From positions 52,288-116,287 of the forward strand of contig NZ_LLYW01000002.1 in the NCBI RefSeq assembly GCF_001484195.1: a stretch of 64,000 nucleotides of DNA, given 5' to 3'. Shown piece by piece: positions 17,317 through 25,533 of the stretch; the stretch's first letter is position 1; every line of letters starts with the position of its first letter. A program made the translations under genes and the position numbers. The DNA is from Thermococcus celericrescens. GTDB lineage: Archaea > Methanobacteriota_B > Thermococci > Thermococcales > Thermococcaceae. The notes below the pieces were generated by a model. It did not search any database. It saw only the letters and a program-made list of their open reading frames with translations, and was not told the origin of the DNA.

Positions 17317-18081
17317 ATGGACTGGGAAGACTGGAAGCCCCTCTACCTCCGCATCGTTCGGGAGATGGGGTACTCGATTGAGGGGGACAGAAGGGCCGCT
17401 CGAATCCTCAGGGCGCTCCTCCTCGAGGGAGATGAATACATCCTGTGGGACGAGCTGGCGGCCGTCGTCGGGAGAAAGGCCTACGTCTTCGGCTGCGGGC
17501 CCAGCCTGGAGGATGCTCTCCAGGAGTTTGATTTCTCCGATGGGACGTTGATAGTCGCCGATGGGGCAACTTCTGCACTCCTAGAGCACGATATGGTGCC
17601 CGACATCATCGTCTCTGACCTTGACGGCAGGATTCCCGACCTGAAGCTGGCGAACGACCGGGGAGCATTCATGGCCGTTCATGCCCACGGGGACAACGTG
17701 GATAAACTGACCGCCTACGTGCCGCTCTTCTCAAGGGTTCTGGGGACGACCCAGACGGAACCGCTGGACATCGTCTACAACTTCGGTGGCTTTACCGACG
17801 GCGACAGGGCCGCTTTTCTGGCCGAGGAGCTGGGCGCGAGGGAGATAGTTCTGGTCGGCTTCGACTTCGGCGAGACCGTGGGGAGGTGGAGCAAGCCCGG
17901 GTTGAGGGAGCACGCCCCGATATGGGAGAGCAAAAGGAAGAAGTTCGAGTTTGCAGAGGAACTGCTGAAATGGCTGGAGAAGAATGGGAAGGCGAGGATT
18001 GATTATCTGACAACCGCCCAACTGGCCCTTGAGCGGGAAAGTGATACTCTTTTAAGGCCTAATAACAATACCCTACTCTGA
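17317..18081 (+). CDS. mptE: 6-hydroxymethylpterin diphosphokinase MptE-like
   Basis: A 254-residue protein of the MptE/DUF115 family. In methanogens and Thermococcales relatives MptE transfers diphosphate from ATP to 6-hydroxymethyl-7,8-dihydropterin in pterin cofactor synthesis. Visible motifs are FGCGPSLEDAL (about 66), VADGATSALLEHDMVPDIIVSDLDG (about 86-110), VHAHGDN (about 127) and VLVGFDFGE (about 185). A TATA-like GATATATGC lies about 20-30 bases before the ATG. The last dozen codons (DTLLRPNNNTLL) are AT-rich and run up to the next tnpB copy, whose promoter lies inside them, so the natural end may have been altered by insertion. Confidence 0.85.
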   Translation: MDWEDWKPLYLRIVREMGYSIEGDRRAARILRALLLEGDEYILWDELAAVVGRKAYVFGCGPSLEDALQEFDFSDGTLIVADGATSALLEHDMVPDIIVSDLDGRIPDLKLANDRGAFMAVHAHGDNVDKLTAYVPLFSRVLGTTQTEPLDIVYNFGGFTDGDRAAFLAEELGAREIVLVGFDFGETVGRWSKPGLREHAPIWESKRKKFEFAEELLKWLEKNGKARIDYLTTAQLALERESDTLLRPNNNTLL

Positions 18082-19432
18082 AATGAAGCGCTCGGTAACG
18101 GTCAAACTCCAGCCGAGCAAGGAGCAGGAGAAAGCACTCTTCGAGTTAGCTCACGCTTCGGCAGTAATCTGGAACAAGCTGAACTACCAGCGTTTAAAAC
18201 AATTCAAAGAATTCGGCAGGATTGATTTTAACGGAACTGAAAAGGAAGCTTACCACGAGTTCAAAAACTGGATTGGTGGTTCGACAGTCCAACAATTAGC
18301 CAGAAAGAACGCCGAAAGCTGGCGCTCATTCTTCCAACTCAACAAGAAGAAGAAAAACGGGGAATTGCCGGAGTGGTTCAGACCAAAACCTCCCGGCTTT
18401 GTTAGAGAAGAAAACGGTAAGAAAATTTTCATAATCCCCATCAGAAACGACCAATACAGGATTACCGGGAACGTTATTGAGTTGAGGCGCCTCGGGAAGT
18501 TCGGAAGACTGAGGATTCAATTCAAGGGGAAAATTTACCTTAAGGGAAAACAGGGACGGCTTGAGATACAGTATGATGCCGTTAAAAGAAAATGGTACGC
18601 TCACATCACCATCACGGTGGAAGAAAAACAATCAACGGTGAGTGGGTTGAAGTTCCAAGAGAACCATTGAGAAACCTCTCTGCCGGCATTGATTTAGGAG
18701 TGAACAATTTGATGGCCGTTTACGTTGAGAACGGCGAAAGCTTCCTCGTGAATGGAAGGCCCTTAAAGAGTATCGCCTTTTACTGGCAGGAGAGGATTTC
18801 AGAATACCAGTCAAAACTCAACAAGTCTGGAGCAAAAACGAGTAGAAAACTCAAAAGAATGCATGAGAAGGCGAGACTTCAGGCGAGGCATTACATTAAC
18901 ACTGCCGTGAGACAAACCGTCGAGAGGCTTTATCACCTCGGAGTTTCGAGAATCCTCGTTGGTTACCCGAAGGGGATAGCCAGAAACTCTGAGAAAGGCG
19001 GGAGACAGAATTTTCTCTTCTCCCACGTGTGGAGGTTTAATTACGTTATCAAACGCTTGAAGGAAGTGGCTGAGGAGTATGGTATTCTGGTTGTGGTTGT
19101 TGATGAGGCTTTCACTTCCCAGCTTTGCCCTCTCTGCGGCCAACGCCATTCTAATGCCCGCTTTGTTAGGGGTTTATTTAAGTGCCGTGGGAAGGGTGTT
19201 GTCATGAACGCCGACCTCGTTGGAGCGTTTAATATTTTGAAGAGGGTGGTGAGAACGATAACCCCGAGCCGTCCTGCTTTAGCGGGGGGTAGGGGTAATT
19301 GGGGGAAGGCCCTCCCGGAGGGGTTCTCCGAACCCCCTTCAAAAGGGGTGATGCGGATTACCCCTCGAACCTCCCCGCCATTAGCGAGGGGTTAAGCCGA
19401 ACCCTCGCCCTTCAGGACGGGGAGGAGGTCAT
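18045..19432 (+). mobile_element. tnpB-only IS605-group element, copy B
   Basis: A second element in the same orientation as copy A and about 1.1 kb from it. The right end (AACCCTCGCCCTTCAGGACGGGGAGGAGGTCA) matches the others, but the left-end hairpin seen in copies A and C is not recognisable; the element seems to begin within the 3' end of mptE. It has lost its left end or inserted as a truncated copy. The tnpB gene inside is frameshifted. Confidence 0.75.
18083..19395 (+). pseudogene. tnpB: TnpB, frameshifted in an A-run
   Basis: Two overlapping frames together make a complete TnpB. The first ends '...AHITITVEEKQSTVSG', while the true continuation 'INGEWVEVPREPLRNLSAGIDLG' lies in the next frame. 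The switch is at a run of five A at 18624-18628; six would restore one frame. The RuvC residues are kept (GIDLGVNN, VVDEAFTS, MNADLVGAFN), as is the three-cysteine finger (CPLCGQRH, FKC). Sequence error, recent inactivation and programmed frameshifting are all possible; decay or error is the simplest reading. Confidence 0.85.
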
Positions 19433-19456
19433 CCTTTGAAATGAGGTAGTCCTCAG

Positions 19457-20764
19457 TCAGAACCCGGCCACAAAGACCTTCCAGGGGTAAAACGCCACCC
19501 TCTCGCTTATCTCGTATCTCTCACCTAGCACGATTCCCCTCTCTGCCCCTAAGCGTTCCATGCTCCTCTCTACCTGGCTCTTCCGAACCTTGCCGAGACC
19601 GACCTCGACGACAACCCTTTCCCCGTTCAGCTCAAGGGCGAAGTCCGCTCCGCCCCTGCCGGGCTCGTAGCACAGCCGGCCGTTTCCCGATTTTGAGAGG
19701 AGGAACAGGTAGAACGCCACGACGTCTTCGAGCAGAGAAGCGAAGACCTCCTTTCTGTTGAGGTTGAAGCCCGAGCTGAAGAGCAGGGCCGACTTGATCG
19801 GAACTGCGAGGAACTTGATTTTGGGGCTTTTTCGGATGGCCTTCGCGGGAGAACCGCAGGGTGGAATCCTCTGCACGAGGCCGGCCTTCTCCAAAGCATC
19901 GACCAGCTTCATAACGGTCCCCTTGGCTAGCCCGAGGGTTTTTGACAGCCTCTCGTAGCTGAAGCGCTCGCCCTTCGGGGTCGCGAGAAGGTGGAGCAGG
20001 TCGAAGGCCCGGTCGAGCGTTTCGGCGTCGAACTCGTGAACCTCCCGCAGGTCGCGGTAGACAACGCGGTCGAGCATCGCCGTCAATCGTTCGTAAACCT
20101 CCCATTCTTCCATTTCGAGGGCGAGCGGCATCGCGCCGGCCCTGACGTACATCTCGACGTCCTCCATCACAGGGGGCATCGAGATTTCTTCCCCTCTCAT
20201 GATTCTCCCCATGAGTTCCGGCAGTTCCCGGCCCGTTTTGAGGTGGTGGTACTCCCGGAAGGTCATCGGGAAGAGCTCCCTGTGAAGGGCCCTCCTCGCG
20301 AGATCCGGGCTTTCCCTGAGCTTTATCGCTGAAGAACCTGTTGCTATTATGAAGAACCTCCGTTCGTCGTGGAGGAGCTTGATCTTCAAGTCCCAATCCT
20401 TCTCGTACTGAACCTCGTCGAGGAGGATTACCGCCTTCTCGGGCCTTACCAGTCGCTTGTACGCCTCAACCACCTCCCGCAGCTCTAGGCCGAGGGCCCT
20501 CAGCCGGTCGAGGGAGAGGTAGAGAACCCCGTTGGGACCAACCTCTTTCAGGACTTCAAAGTATATCTGGGCGAGCAGGGTCGTTTTTCCAACTCCCCTG
20601 ATTCCGAGCAGAAGGATTGTGTCGGAGTTTCCACCTTCCAAGTACATCTCAGCCTTCGAGGACAGCCAGCTGTAGAGGTGTCTCTTGTGGGGCTTGTTGT
20701 AAGGGGCGAGCAGGGTGGGGGTGCTCGTTAGGTGCTCCACAATTAGGTCATCTGGTTGAACCAT
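19457..20764 (-). CDS. Archaeal AAA ATPase with C-terminal nuclease-like domain
   Basis: About 435 residues. The N-terminal AAA domain has Walker A LLGIRGVGKTTLL and Walker B VILLDEVQYEKDWD, sensor-like FFIIATGSSA, then FPMTFREYHHL, a set typical of the large archaeal ATPase (AAA_14/DUF4143-like) family. A winged-helix region follows (SYERLSKTLGLAKGTVMKLVDALEKAGLV), and the C-terminus (GGADFALELNGERVVVEVGLGK) resembles a PD-(D/E)xK nuclease core with D and ExxxxK-like order. Such ATPases are often linked with mobile or toxin-antitoxin loci. ATG 20764 is chosen because GGTGGTG precedes it. An imperfect repeat of GTTCAACATAATGACC spans the start and could be an operator. Confidence 0.8.
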   Translation of the reverse strand: MVQPDDLIVEHLTSTPTLLAPYNKPHKRHLYSWLSSKAEMYLEGGNSDTILLLGIRGVGKTTLLAQIYFEVLKEVGPNGVLYLSLDRLRALGLELREVVEAYKRLVRPEKAVILLDEVQYEKDWDLKIKLLHDERRFFIIATGSSAIKLRESPDLARRALHRELFPMTFREYHHLKTGRELPELMGRIMRGEEISMPPVMEDVEMYVRAGAMPLALEMEEWEVYERLTAMLDRVVYRDLREVHEFDAETLDRAFDLLHLLATPKGERFSYERLSKTLGLAKGTVMKLVDALEKAGLVQRIPPCGSPAKAIRKSPKIKFLAVPIKSALLFSSGFNLNRKEVFASLLEDVVAFYLFLLSKSGNGRLCYEPGRGGADFALELNGERVVVEVGLGKVRKSQVERSMERLGAERGIVLGERYEISERVAFYPWKVFVAGF

Positions 20765-20794
20765 AACACCACCGATTTGGTCATTATGTTGAAC

Positions 20795-20810
20795 CAACTT
20801 ATAAACGTTT
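20795..20810 (-). promoter_or_regulatory. TATA box of the AAA ATPase gene
   Basis: On the minus strand AACGTTTATAAGTTGG places a canonical archaeal TATA (TTTATAAG) about 35 bases before the chosen ATG. Immediately downstream a near-repeat (GTTCAACATAATGACC, then GGTTCAACCAGATGACC) flanks the ribosome site. Confidence 0.6.
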
Positions 20811-20867
20811 GTTCCCGTGAGGTGGGGTGATTATCGAGAATCTAAAATAGGAGATGAGAAAGGTTGA

Positions 20868-21695
20868 TTAGACCAGGTCCCTGAGCTTCTTGACCTTCCC
20901 TGCCTTTATCTCGACGTAGCCAGCCCTCTTGAGGAAGCGGAGAACCTCCTCGACGGCCCTCGGGGAGTAGTTGATAACGAGGGTTCCCTTCTCAGTGGGT
21001 ATCGAGATGGGCGAGGCCCTCACGAATCCCTTGATCAGGTCTTCCTCCGGAACCTTCTCGTTGCCGAGGGACTTGAGTATCTCCCCTGAGAGGATCGAGC
21101 GGCCTATCAGCGCGAAGTAGACCCTCAGGAGGTAGTCCTCCGGGAAGTAGTGTGATGCGATCTTTCCGAGGGTGTTTATCTTGGCTATGTTCAGCTCGAG
21201 TATCTCGAACTCGTACTCCATGGTGAGGTCGGTGAAGGCGAACTGCTTGGCTATCCTCTCGGCGCTCTCCGGGCTGTGGACGAGGTTGAAGGGGAACTTG
21301 AACTCGAAGCGGAGCTTCGTGACGTCAATGCCTTTCCTCAGCTTGATGACGCCGTCGCTGTAGTCTATGGCGCCGTTCCTCGTGAGCTGGTCGAGGAGCT
21401 CGGCAACCCAGGGGCCCTCCTGGAGGAGGGTCTCGAACCTCTCGCCGACCTTGATGTGCTCCAGTATGTGGTTGAGGCTCTCCCTGAAGGAGACGAATCC
21501 CTCCCTGAGGGCCTCCCTGTCGGCCCCCTCTATGATGTCTATCTGCGCACTTATCTCCTCAAGAGTTCCCTCGAGCAGGTATCCAACGAACGCCTCGTAT
21601 CCGAGTCTCTCATGAAGTTCGAACTTGATGCCTTCCCTTCTCAGGTCTTCCAAAAACGATTTCTTTACGGATTCACTCTTCGTGACGAACCTCAT
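20868..21695 (-). CDS. Conserved hypothetical protein with C-terminal winged helix
   Basis: A 275-residue, mostly helical, charged, soluble protein. I recognise no catalytic motif. The middle (FRESLNHILEHIKVGERFETLLQEGPWVAELLDQL) looks like a helical bundle. The last 60 residues (VINYSPRAVEEVLRFLKRAGYVEIKAGKVKKLRDLV) look like a winged-helix hairpin, so DNA binding is possible. It is divergent from the LSm-mobB genes. It is probably a Thermococcales-specific protein. Confidence 0.6.
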   Translation of the reverse strand: MRFVTKSESVKKSFLEDLRREGIKFELHERLGYEAFVGYLLEGTLEEISAQIDIIEGADREALREGFVSFRESLNHILEHIKVGERFETLLQEGPWVAELLDQLTRNGAIDYSDGVIKLRKGIDVTKLRFEFKFPFNLVHSPESAERIAKQFAFTDLTMEYEFEILELNIAKINTLGKIASHYFPEDYLLRVYFALIGRSILSGEILKSLGNEKVPEEDLIKGFVRASPISIPTEKGTLVINYSPRAVEEVLRFLKRAGYVEIKAGKVKKLRDLV

Positions 21696-21757
21696 TCTAT
21701 CACCGAACCGGAAACGGTTAAAAGCCTTATAGGTTTTTGGTTTCTGGAGGTGAGCGC

Positions 21758-21973
21758 ATGGGCGAGAAGCAGTACCTGCTCGACAGAACCCTGGAGGCCT
21801 GGAAGGGAAAGAGGGTTGCCCTGGCTGTTAGCAACGAGCACTCCTTCACCGGAATCCTGGATGACTTCGATGAGGAGGTCATACTCCTGAGGGACGTGGT
21901 GGACATAGCCGGAAACAAGGCCAAGGCCCTCGTGGTGAAGATAGACGACCTCAACTGGATAATGCTCCTGTGA
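21758..21973 (+). CDS. Small LSm-like RNA-binding protein
   Basis: A 71-residue protein with an Sm-fold pattern: LEAWKGKRVALAVSNEHSFTGILDDFDEEVILLRDVVDI, in which strand-G-strand-D residues match Sm motif 1 (hydrophobic-x-G-x-L-x-x-F/D). The second Sm motif is atypical (KALVVKIDDLNWIML). It is shorter than canonical archaeal SmAPs. Start ATG 21758 follows GGAGGTG. It is followed after 9 bases by mobB, so the pair is likely co-transcribed; no functional link is known to me. Confidence 0.7.
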   Translation: MGEKQYLLDRTLEAWKGKRVALAVSNEHSFTGILDDFDEEVILLRDVVDIAGNKAKALVVKIDDLNWIMLL

Positions 21974-21982
21974 GGGATTGGG

Positions 21983-22717
21983 ATGAGGGGCATCGCCTTC
22001 GTTGGCTTCAAGAAGAGCGGGAAAACGACGACGATTGAGGCCGTCGCGAGGGTCCTCAAGGAGAGAGGTTACCGCGTTGCCATAGCTAAGAGCATGCACG
22101 TCGACTTCGACAGGGAGGGGAGCGATACGTGGCGCTTCTCAAAGGTCGCCGATGCCGTCCTTGTCAGGGCGAACGATACCGATGCCTTCCTCTTCAACGC
22201 CAAGGACATCAACGCGCTGTTCTCAATGGTTTCCGCCGATTTCCTCCTTCTCGAGGGATTTAAATCGGTTCAGCACGTTCCCAGGATAATATGCGCGAGG
22301 AACGAGGAGGACGTGAGGGAGCTCAACGACGGCCTTGCCGTAGCGGTGAGCGGAGTTATAGCCTCGGCGGGTGCGGATGGAGTTGAGGGCCTTCCTGTCA
22401 TAGACGCTACCAAAGAGCCGGAGAAGCTCGCGGATTTGGTGGAGACGGGAGCCTTCATGCTCCCCAACATAGACTGCGGCCTCTGCGGCTTTGAGTGCGC
22501 CGAGATGGCGAGGATGATAGTGAGGGGCGAGAAGACGACCAAGGATTGTGTGGTTCTGAGTCAGAAACCGAAGGTGACCGTTAGAATAGACGGCCAGGTC
22601 CTGCCGATGAAGGACTGGGTGCAGGAGCTGGTGGAGAAGACCATCAAGGGCATGCTCTCGGCGATGAAGGGCTACCGCGAGGGGAGAAAGATAGAGATCG
22701 TGATTAGGGAGGACTAA
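21983..22717 (+). CDS. mobB: Molybdopterin-guanine dinucleotide biosynthesis protein MobB-like
   Basis: A 244-residue GTPase-like protein. The P-loop GFKKSGKTTTIEAV is at the N-terminus and LLLEGFKSVQHVPRI in the middle, matching MobB, which assists nucleotide attachment to molybdopterin. Beyond the MobB core it has a cysteine cluster NIDCGLCGFECAEMARMI and KDCVV (about residues 158-185), similar to the 4Fe-4S-binding domain found in archaeal MobB fusions. In Thermococcales the cofactor probably serves tungsten enzymes; the modABC operon at 50-53 kb would supply the oxyanion. It sits 9 bases after the LSm-like gene. Confidence 0.85.
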   Translation: MRGIAFVGFKKSGKTTTIEAVARVLKERGYRVAIAKSMHVDFDREGSDTWRFSKVADAVLVRANDTDAFLFNAKDINALFSMVSADFLLLEGFKSVQHVPRIICARNEEDVRELNDGLAVAVSGVIASAGADGVEGLPVIDATKEPEKLADLVETGAFMLPNIDCGLCGFECAEMARMIVRGEKTTKDCVVLSQKPKVTVRIDGQVLPMKDWVQELVEKTIKGMLSAMKGYREGRKIEIVIRED

Positions 22718-22820
22718 TCAAGTTCCCTCTGTGCGTGGGCTTCGATTTCTCAATTCTTCAAGTTCTTTCTCTGTTCCTCCTCCGTTGAACATCCCCTCCT
22801 CACGCTCTTGGCGAGTTCCT

Positions 22821-23240
22821 CTATATCCCCCTAACAGAATCAACTTCGTCCTCAACCTCCACCGCTTCAACCTTCCCCTCCTCCAGAATCCACGCTCTAA
22901 CCTCGCCCTTCGACGTAACTATCAGCCAGACGACTGGCCAGAGCCTCATGCCCTTCAAGTCCCTGTCACTCGGTCTCGGCGGGCACTTCGGGTGGGAATG
23001 GAAGATGCCGGCAACCTCAAGGCCCCGTTCCTCGGCCCGGTCTATGGCCTTCACCATCTCGAGCGGCTCCATCTCGAAGGCGGTGGGCGAGTTCAACCTG
23101 TTGGGGATGAAGCGAATTTCTTCGACGATGAAGTCATTCCCTTCTCGCCTCCCGAAGAGGAAGCCACATACCTCAACAGCACTCCTTTCTGTCATTTTGA
23201 TGATCTCCTTTAAATCATCTTGTCGAATTACCAACCTCAT
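22821..23240 (-). CDS. JAMM/MPN+ domain metalloprotease
   Basis: A 139-residue single-domain JAMM protein. The zinc motif HSHPKCPPRPSDRD (HxHPx7-8SxxD) is at about residues 79-92, and the catalytic glutamate is in AVEVCGFLFG near residue 23. Archaeal homologues cleave isopeptide bonds of ubiquitin-like small modifier proteins. The 100 bases between its end and the end of mobB contain nothing recognisable. The gene starts 65 bases from the divergent small gene at 23305. Confidence 0.88.
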   Translation of the reverse strand: MRLVIRQDDLKEIIKMTERSAVEVCGFLFGRREGNDFIVEEIRFIPNRLNSPTAFEMEPLEMVKAIDRAEERGLEVAGIFHSHPKCPPRPSDRDLKGMRLWPVVWLIVTSKGEVRAWILEEGKVEAVEVEDEVDSVRGI

Positions 23241-23304
23241 GATTAAAACTCCCCCGTTAGACTTATAAAGCTTGGAGATGTGACGAAGTTCTGCCGGTGA
23301 TACG

Positions 23305-23454
23305 ATGAAATGGGCCCTTACCCTCCACGGTGGGGAAAACCACGGCGAAACAATAATCCTTCACGCCGACAGCGCCGATGAAGCCAGGAGGATGGCGGTA
23401 AAGGAAATGAAGCGGAAGGACGCAAGGGTCTTCGAGCTGGAGAAGATCGAGTGA
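23305..23454 (+). CDS. Tiny 49-residue protein, paralogue 1
   Basis: ATG 23305 follows GGTGATAC and encodes MKWALTLHGGENHG..., ending ARVFELEKIE. The predicted order is strand, strand, one long helix (SADEARRMAVKEMKRKDA), strand. The helix-strand end aligns with the second tiny gene 200 bases downstream, which has the same length. No known family is recognised. TTATAAAG at about 23262 could serve as its TATA box. Confidence 0.65.
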   Translation: MKWALTLHGGENHGETIILHADSADEARRMAVKEMKRKDARVFELEKIE

Positions 23455-23647
23455 TTCTTCTTCCCCAAATTATTCTTTTTGGCATTCTCCGCGGCGGAGC
23501 GACACTTGTGACTATCGTGACAATATTGTACATCGATGCATATTTTGGTCTGGACTGTTGTGTACTTTGATGTTAAAATCGGTGCAACAATGTTTTTAAA
23601 TCCTCCCGATTTTTCTATCACTCGCAGTGATATACTGGGGTGATGGC

Positions 23648-23797
23648 ATGCTCGTGAGAATTGTCTACTACATGAACAACACCCTCCCCAAAGAGAGGAT
23701 AGTCGTCACCAACGACATAAAGAAGGCGGAAAGGATAGCGAGGGAAGACATGGAAAAGCTTCGCGCGAGGGGCTACGAGCTCGAGTGGGTCGCTTAG
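23648..23797 (+). CDS. Tiny 49-residue protein, paralogue 2
   Basis: ATG 23648 after GGGGTGATGGC encodes MLVRIVYYMNNTLPKERIVV..., with helix DIKKAERIAREDMEKLRARG and end YELEWVA. Compared with the preceding tiny gene the pattern 'A-x-RxAxxxMxxxxARxxELExx' is shared, so they look like diverged duplicates. TATA-like TGTTTTTAAATCC lies at about 23589-23601. Function unknown; the size and charge fit a small regulatory or scaffold protein. Confidence 0.65.
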   Translation: MLVRIVYYMNNTLPKERIVVTNDIKKAERIAREDMEKLRARGYELEWVA

Positions 23798-23876
23798 CCT
23801 TCCCTTTGCTTCCCCTCCCTTGACGTTTATCGACGACTCCCTGACGTCGCAACTGTAGATTGTTCCTTCTAAAGGC

Positions 23877-24281
23877 TGACCTCCTCTCCGCCGTGAAGTG
23901 CGAGGGTTTGCCTAACCCCTCGCCAGTGGCGGGAAGGTTTACGGGCACTCATCTCCTACTCCCGTCGCCGGTTTCGGCTCGGCCCGAAGGCACGGTCTCG
24001 CGCCCGTTACCCCTACCGCCAAAGCGGATTGGGGTTATCACCTAAGGCCACCCCACAGAGTTTCAAACCGCTCGAAAGCGGTTTTTGAAAGGACGCCTTA
24101 CGGCGTCTTCCCCCCAATGGCGGGAGGACACGCTGAAACCCCTCGTCCCATCGGGTTGTCTTTGAGTGGCCCCTCCGAGGCCTTACTACACCCCAAAGTT
24201 CAAAAGGGTTTCGGCGTTTAAGGGCTGTTGGGCAGTTTATTGCATCCCCACCCCCAAAAGCGAGACTTTCAGGAGAAAAAG
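23877..24281 (-). mobile_element. Non-autonomous tnpB-element derivative, about 405 bases
   Basis: Read on the minus strand, the stretch starts with a left end (TTTTTCTCCTGAAAGTCTCG hairpin region near 24281-24245) and finishes with the right end (GGCGGAGAGGAGGTCA at 23877). The tnpB gene between has almost completely gone; only fragments of its last codons and the right-end region remain. It contains GGGAGTAGGAGATGAGTGCC, also present in the short derivative at 43.7 kb, so both derive from one deleted parent. No open frame of note. Confidence 0.65.
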
Positions 24282-24328
24282 TGACTGGTGGGGGTCCTCC
24301 TAAAAAGGTTGGCGAGAAAAAGAAAAGC

Positions 24329-25384
24329 TCACTCGCCCTTCCCGTAAATCTCGTTCAGTGCCTTCAGAAACTCGCTGGCGGTAACGACGTCCCTAACATC
24401 GATGTGCTCGTTCTTGGTGTGCGATATGTCGAGGTTGCCCGGGCCGAAGACTATGGTTCTGGTACCGTTGTACATGAAGTTTATGGCATCCGTCCAGCTT
24501 CTCATTCCTCCGAACTCGTCTATGTCGGTAACGTCCATCGCTTTCTTCGCTAGCTGGACAATCTCCTCGTCGGGTTCAAGCTTGTAGCCGTCCCATATCT
24601 CCGTATATTCGTACTTCAGCGTGTACTCGTCGAATATTGGGTCGAGGAGGTCGAGTATGTCCTCGACTTCCTGGTCCGGCAGGAGCCTCGCCTCAAGCCG
24701 GCCGCGGCAGAGGGCAGGGATGAGGTAGACCGGGTTCTCGCAGACGAGCTCCTGGATGCCGATGTGGGGGTCAAAGTACTTGCCCTTGGCATTGAAGGGC
24801 TCGAGCTTCTTCATCTCCTCGAGCATCTTGTAGGTCTCCTCTATCGCATTCACTCCGCTCTCGGGGCACGCTCCGTGGGCCTCCTTGCCGTCAACTTCAA
24901 AGTAGGCCTCGATGTTGCCGGCGTGCGCGATGTGGACTTCCAAATCAGTCGGCTCCAGAACGACGGCCATCTTGGGCTTGTAGCGCTCCATGAAGAGGGC
25001 ACTTCCGCGGCCGCCGTGCTCCTCGTCGCTGACGAAGACGATGCCGACGTTGAGTTCCTTCCCTTCCCTGCGGAGGTTCTCGAGCATGAGGAGTATAGCT
25101 GCCGCTCCGCCCTTGATGTCGCTCGCACCGGTTCCGTAGACGATGTTGCCCCTCACGAAGGGCTCCGCGCGAATCGGTATCGTGTCGATGTGAACCTCGT
25201 AGAAGAGCTCGGCCTCGGGGTTGACGACGAGGTCGATGATCTGCCCGTCGCTCTCGATATGGACGTCGTAGTCCAGTTTGTGGAGGAACTCCATTATGTG
25301 GAGCATTATCCTGTCTTCCTCTCCAGAGGGGGAGGGTATCTTCAAAAGCTGAAGGAGTATCTCCTTCGCGCGCTCGGTTTTCAT
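24329..25384 (-). CDS. M20-family metallopeptidase (ArgE/DapE/LysK-like)
   Basis: A 351-residue M20 peptidase. Metal ligands and catalytic residues appear in order: EVHIDTIP (usual HxD), GTGASDIKGG (D), SDEEHGG (EE pair) and LEPTD (D/E); a lid domain sits in the middle (HAGNIEAYFEVDGKEAHGA), and GNLDISHTKNEHID supplies the last histidine. Archaeal relatives act as acyl-lysine/ornithine deacylases with the LysW carrier, but no lysW or other lysine gene is nearby, so specificity is open. ATG 25384 is chosen after GGTGAC. Confidence 0.85.
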   Translation of the reverse strand: MKTERAKEILLQLLKIPSPSGEEDRIMLHIMEFLHKLDYDVHIESDGQIIDLVVNPEAELFYEVHIDTIPIRAEPFVRGNIVYGTGASDIKGGAAAILLMLENLRREGKELNVGIVFVSDEEHGGRGSALFMERYKPKMAVVLEPTDLEVHIAHAGNIEAYFEVDGKEAHGACPESGVNAIEETYKMLEEMKKLEPFNAKGKYFDPHIGIQELVCENPVYLIPALCRGRLEARLLPDQEVEDILDLLDPIFDEYTLKYEYTEIWDGYKLEPDEEIVQLAKKAMDVTDIDEFGGMRSWTDAINFMYNGTRTIVFGPGNLDISHTKNEHIDVRDVVTASEFLKALNEIYGKGE

Positions 25385-25433
25385 TTGGGTCACCTAATTC
25401 AACCTCCGCGGTTGAGTTTATAAACATCCCCCG

Positions 25434-25533
25434 CGTAAGTCGATAGGGCGATGAAGAGTTTGACCCCTCCCGACGGGGTTTGCCCTCCGTATGAGGAGAC
25501 GGTCCTCCTCGAGCCCCTTTTGGAGGTGAAAGC
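25434..25533 (+). other. Structured leader or small RNA candidate before the MBL gene
   Basis: The 140 bases between the peptidase start and the MBL gene are G+C-rich and contain nested complementary stretches: CCCCTCCCGACGGGG, then CCGTATGAGGAGACGG, then GAGGAGACGGTCCTCCTC. The second hairpin has UGA and GA sides in its loop, as in a k-turn. No ACA box or clear C/D boxes were found, so I call it only a structured leader. Confidence 0.3.

Noticed and set aside
25434..25533. H/ACA guide RNA
   Set aside because: The k-turn-like hairpin is suggestive but no ACA lies at the expected distance after the lower stem, and the pairing is irregular.
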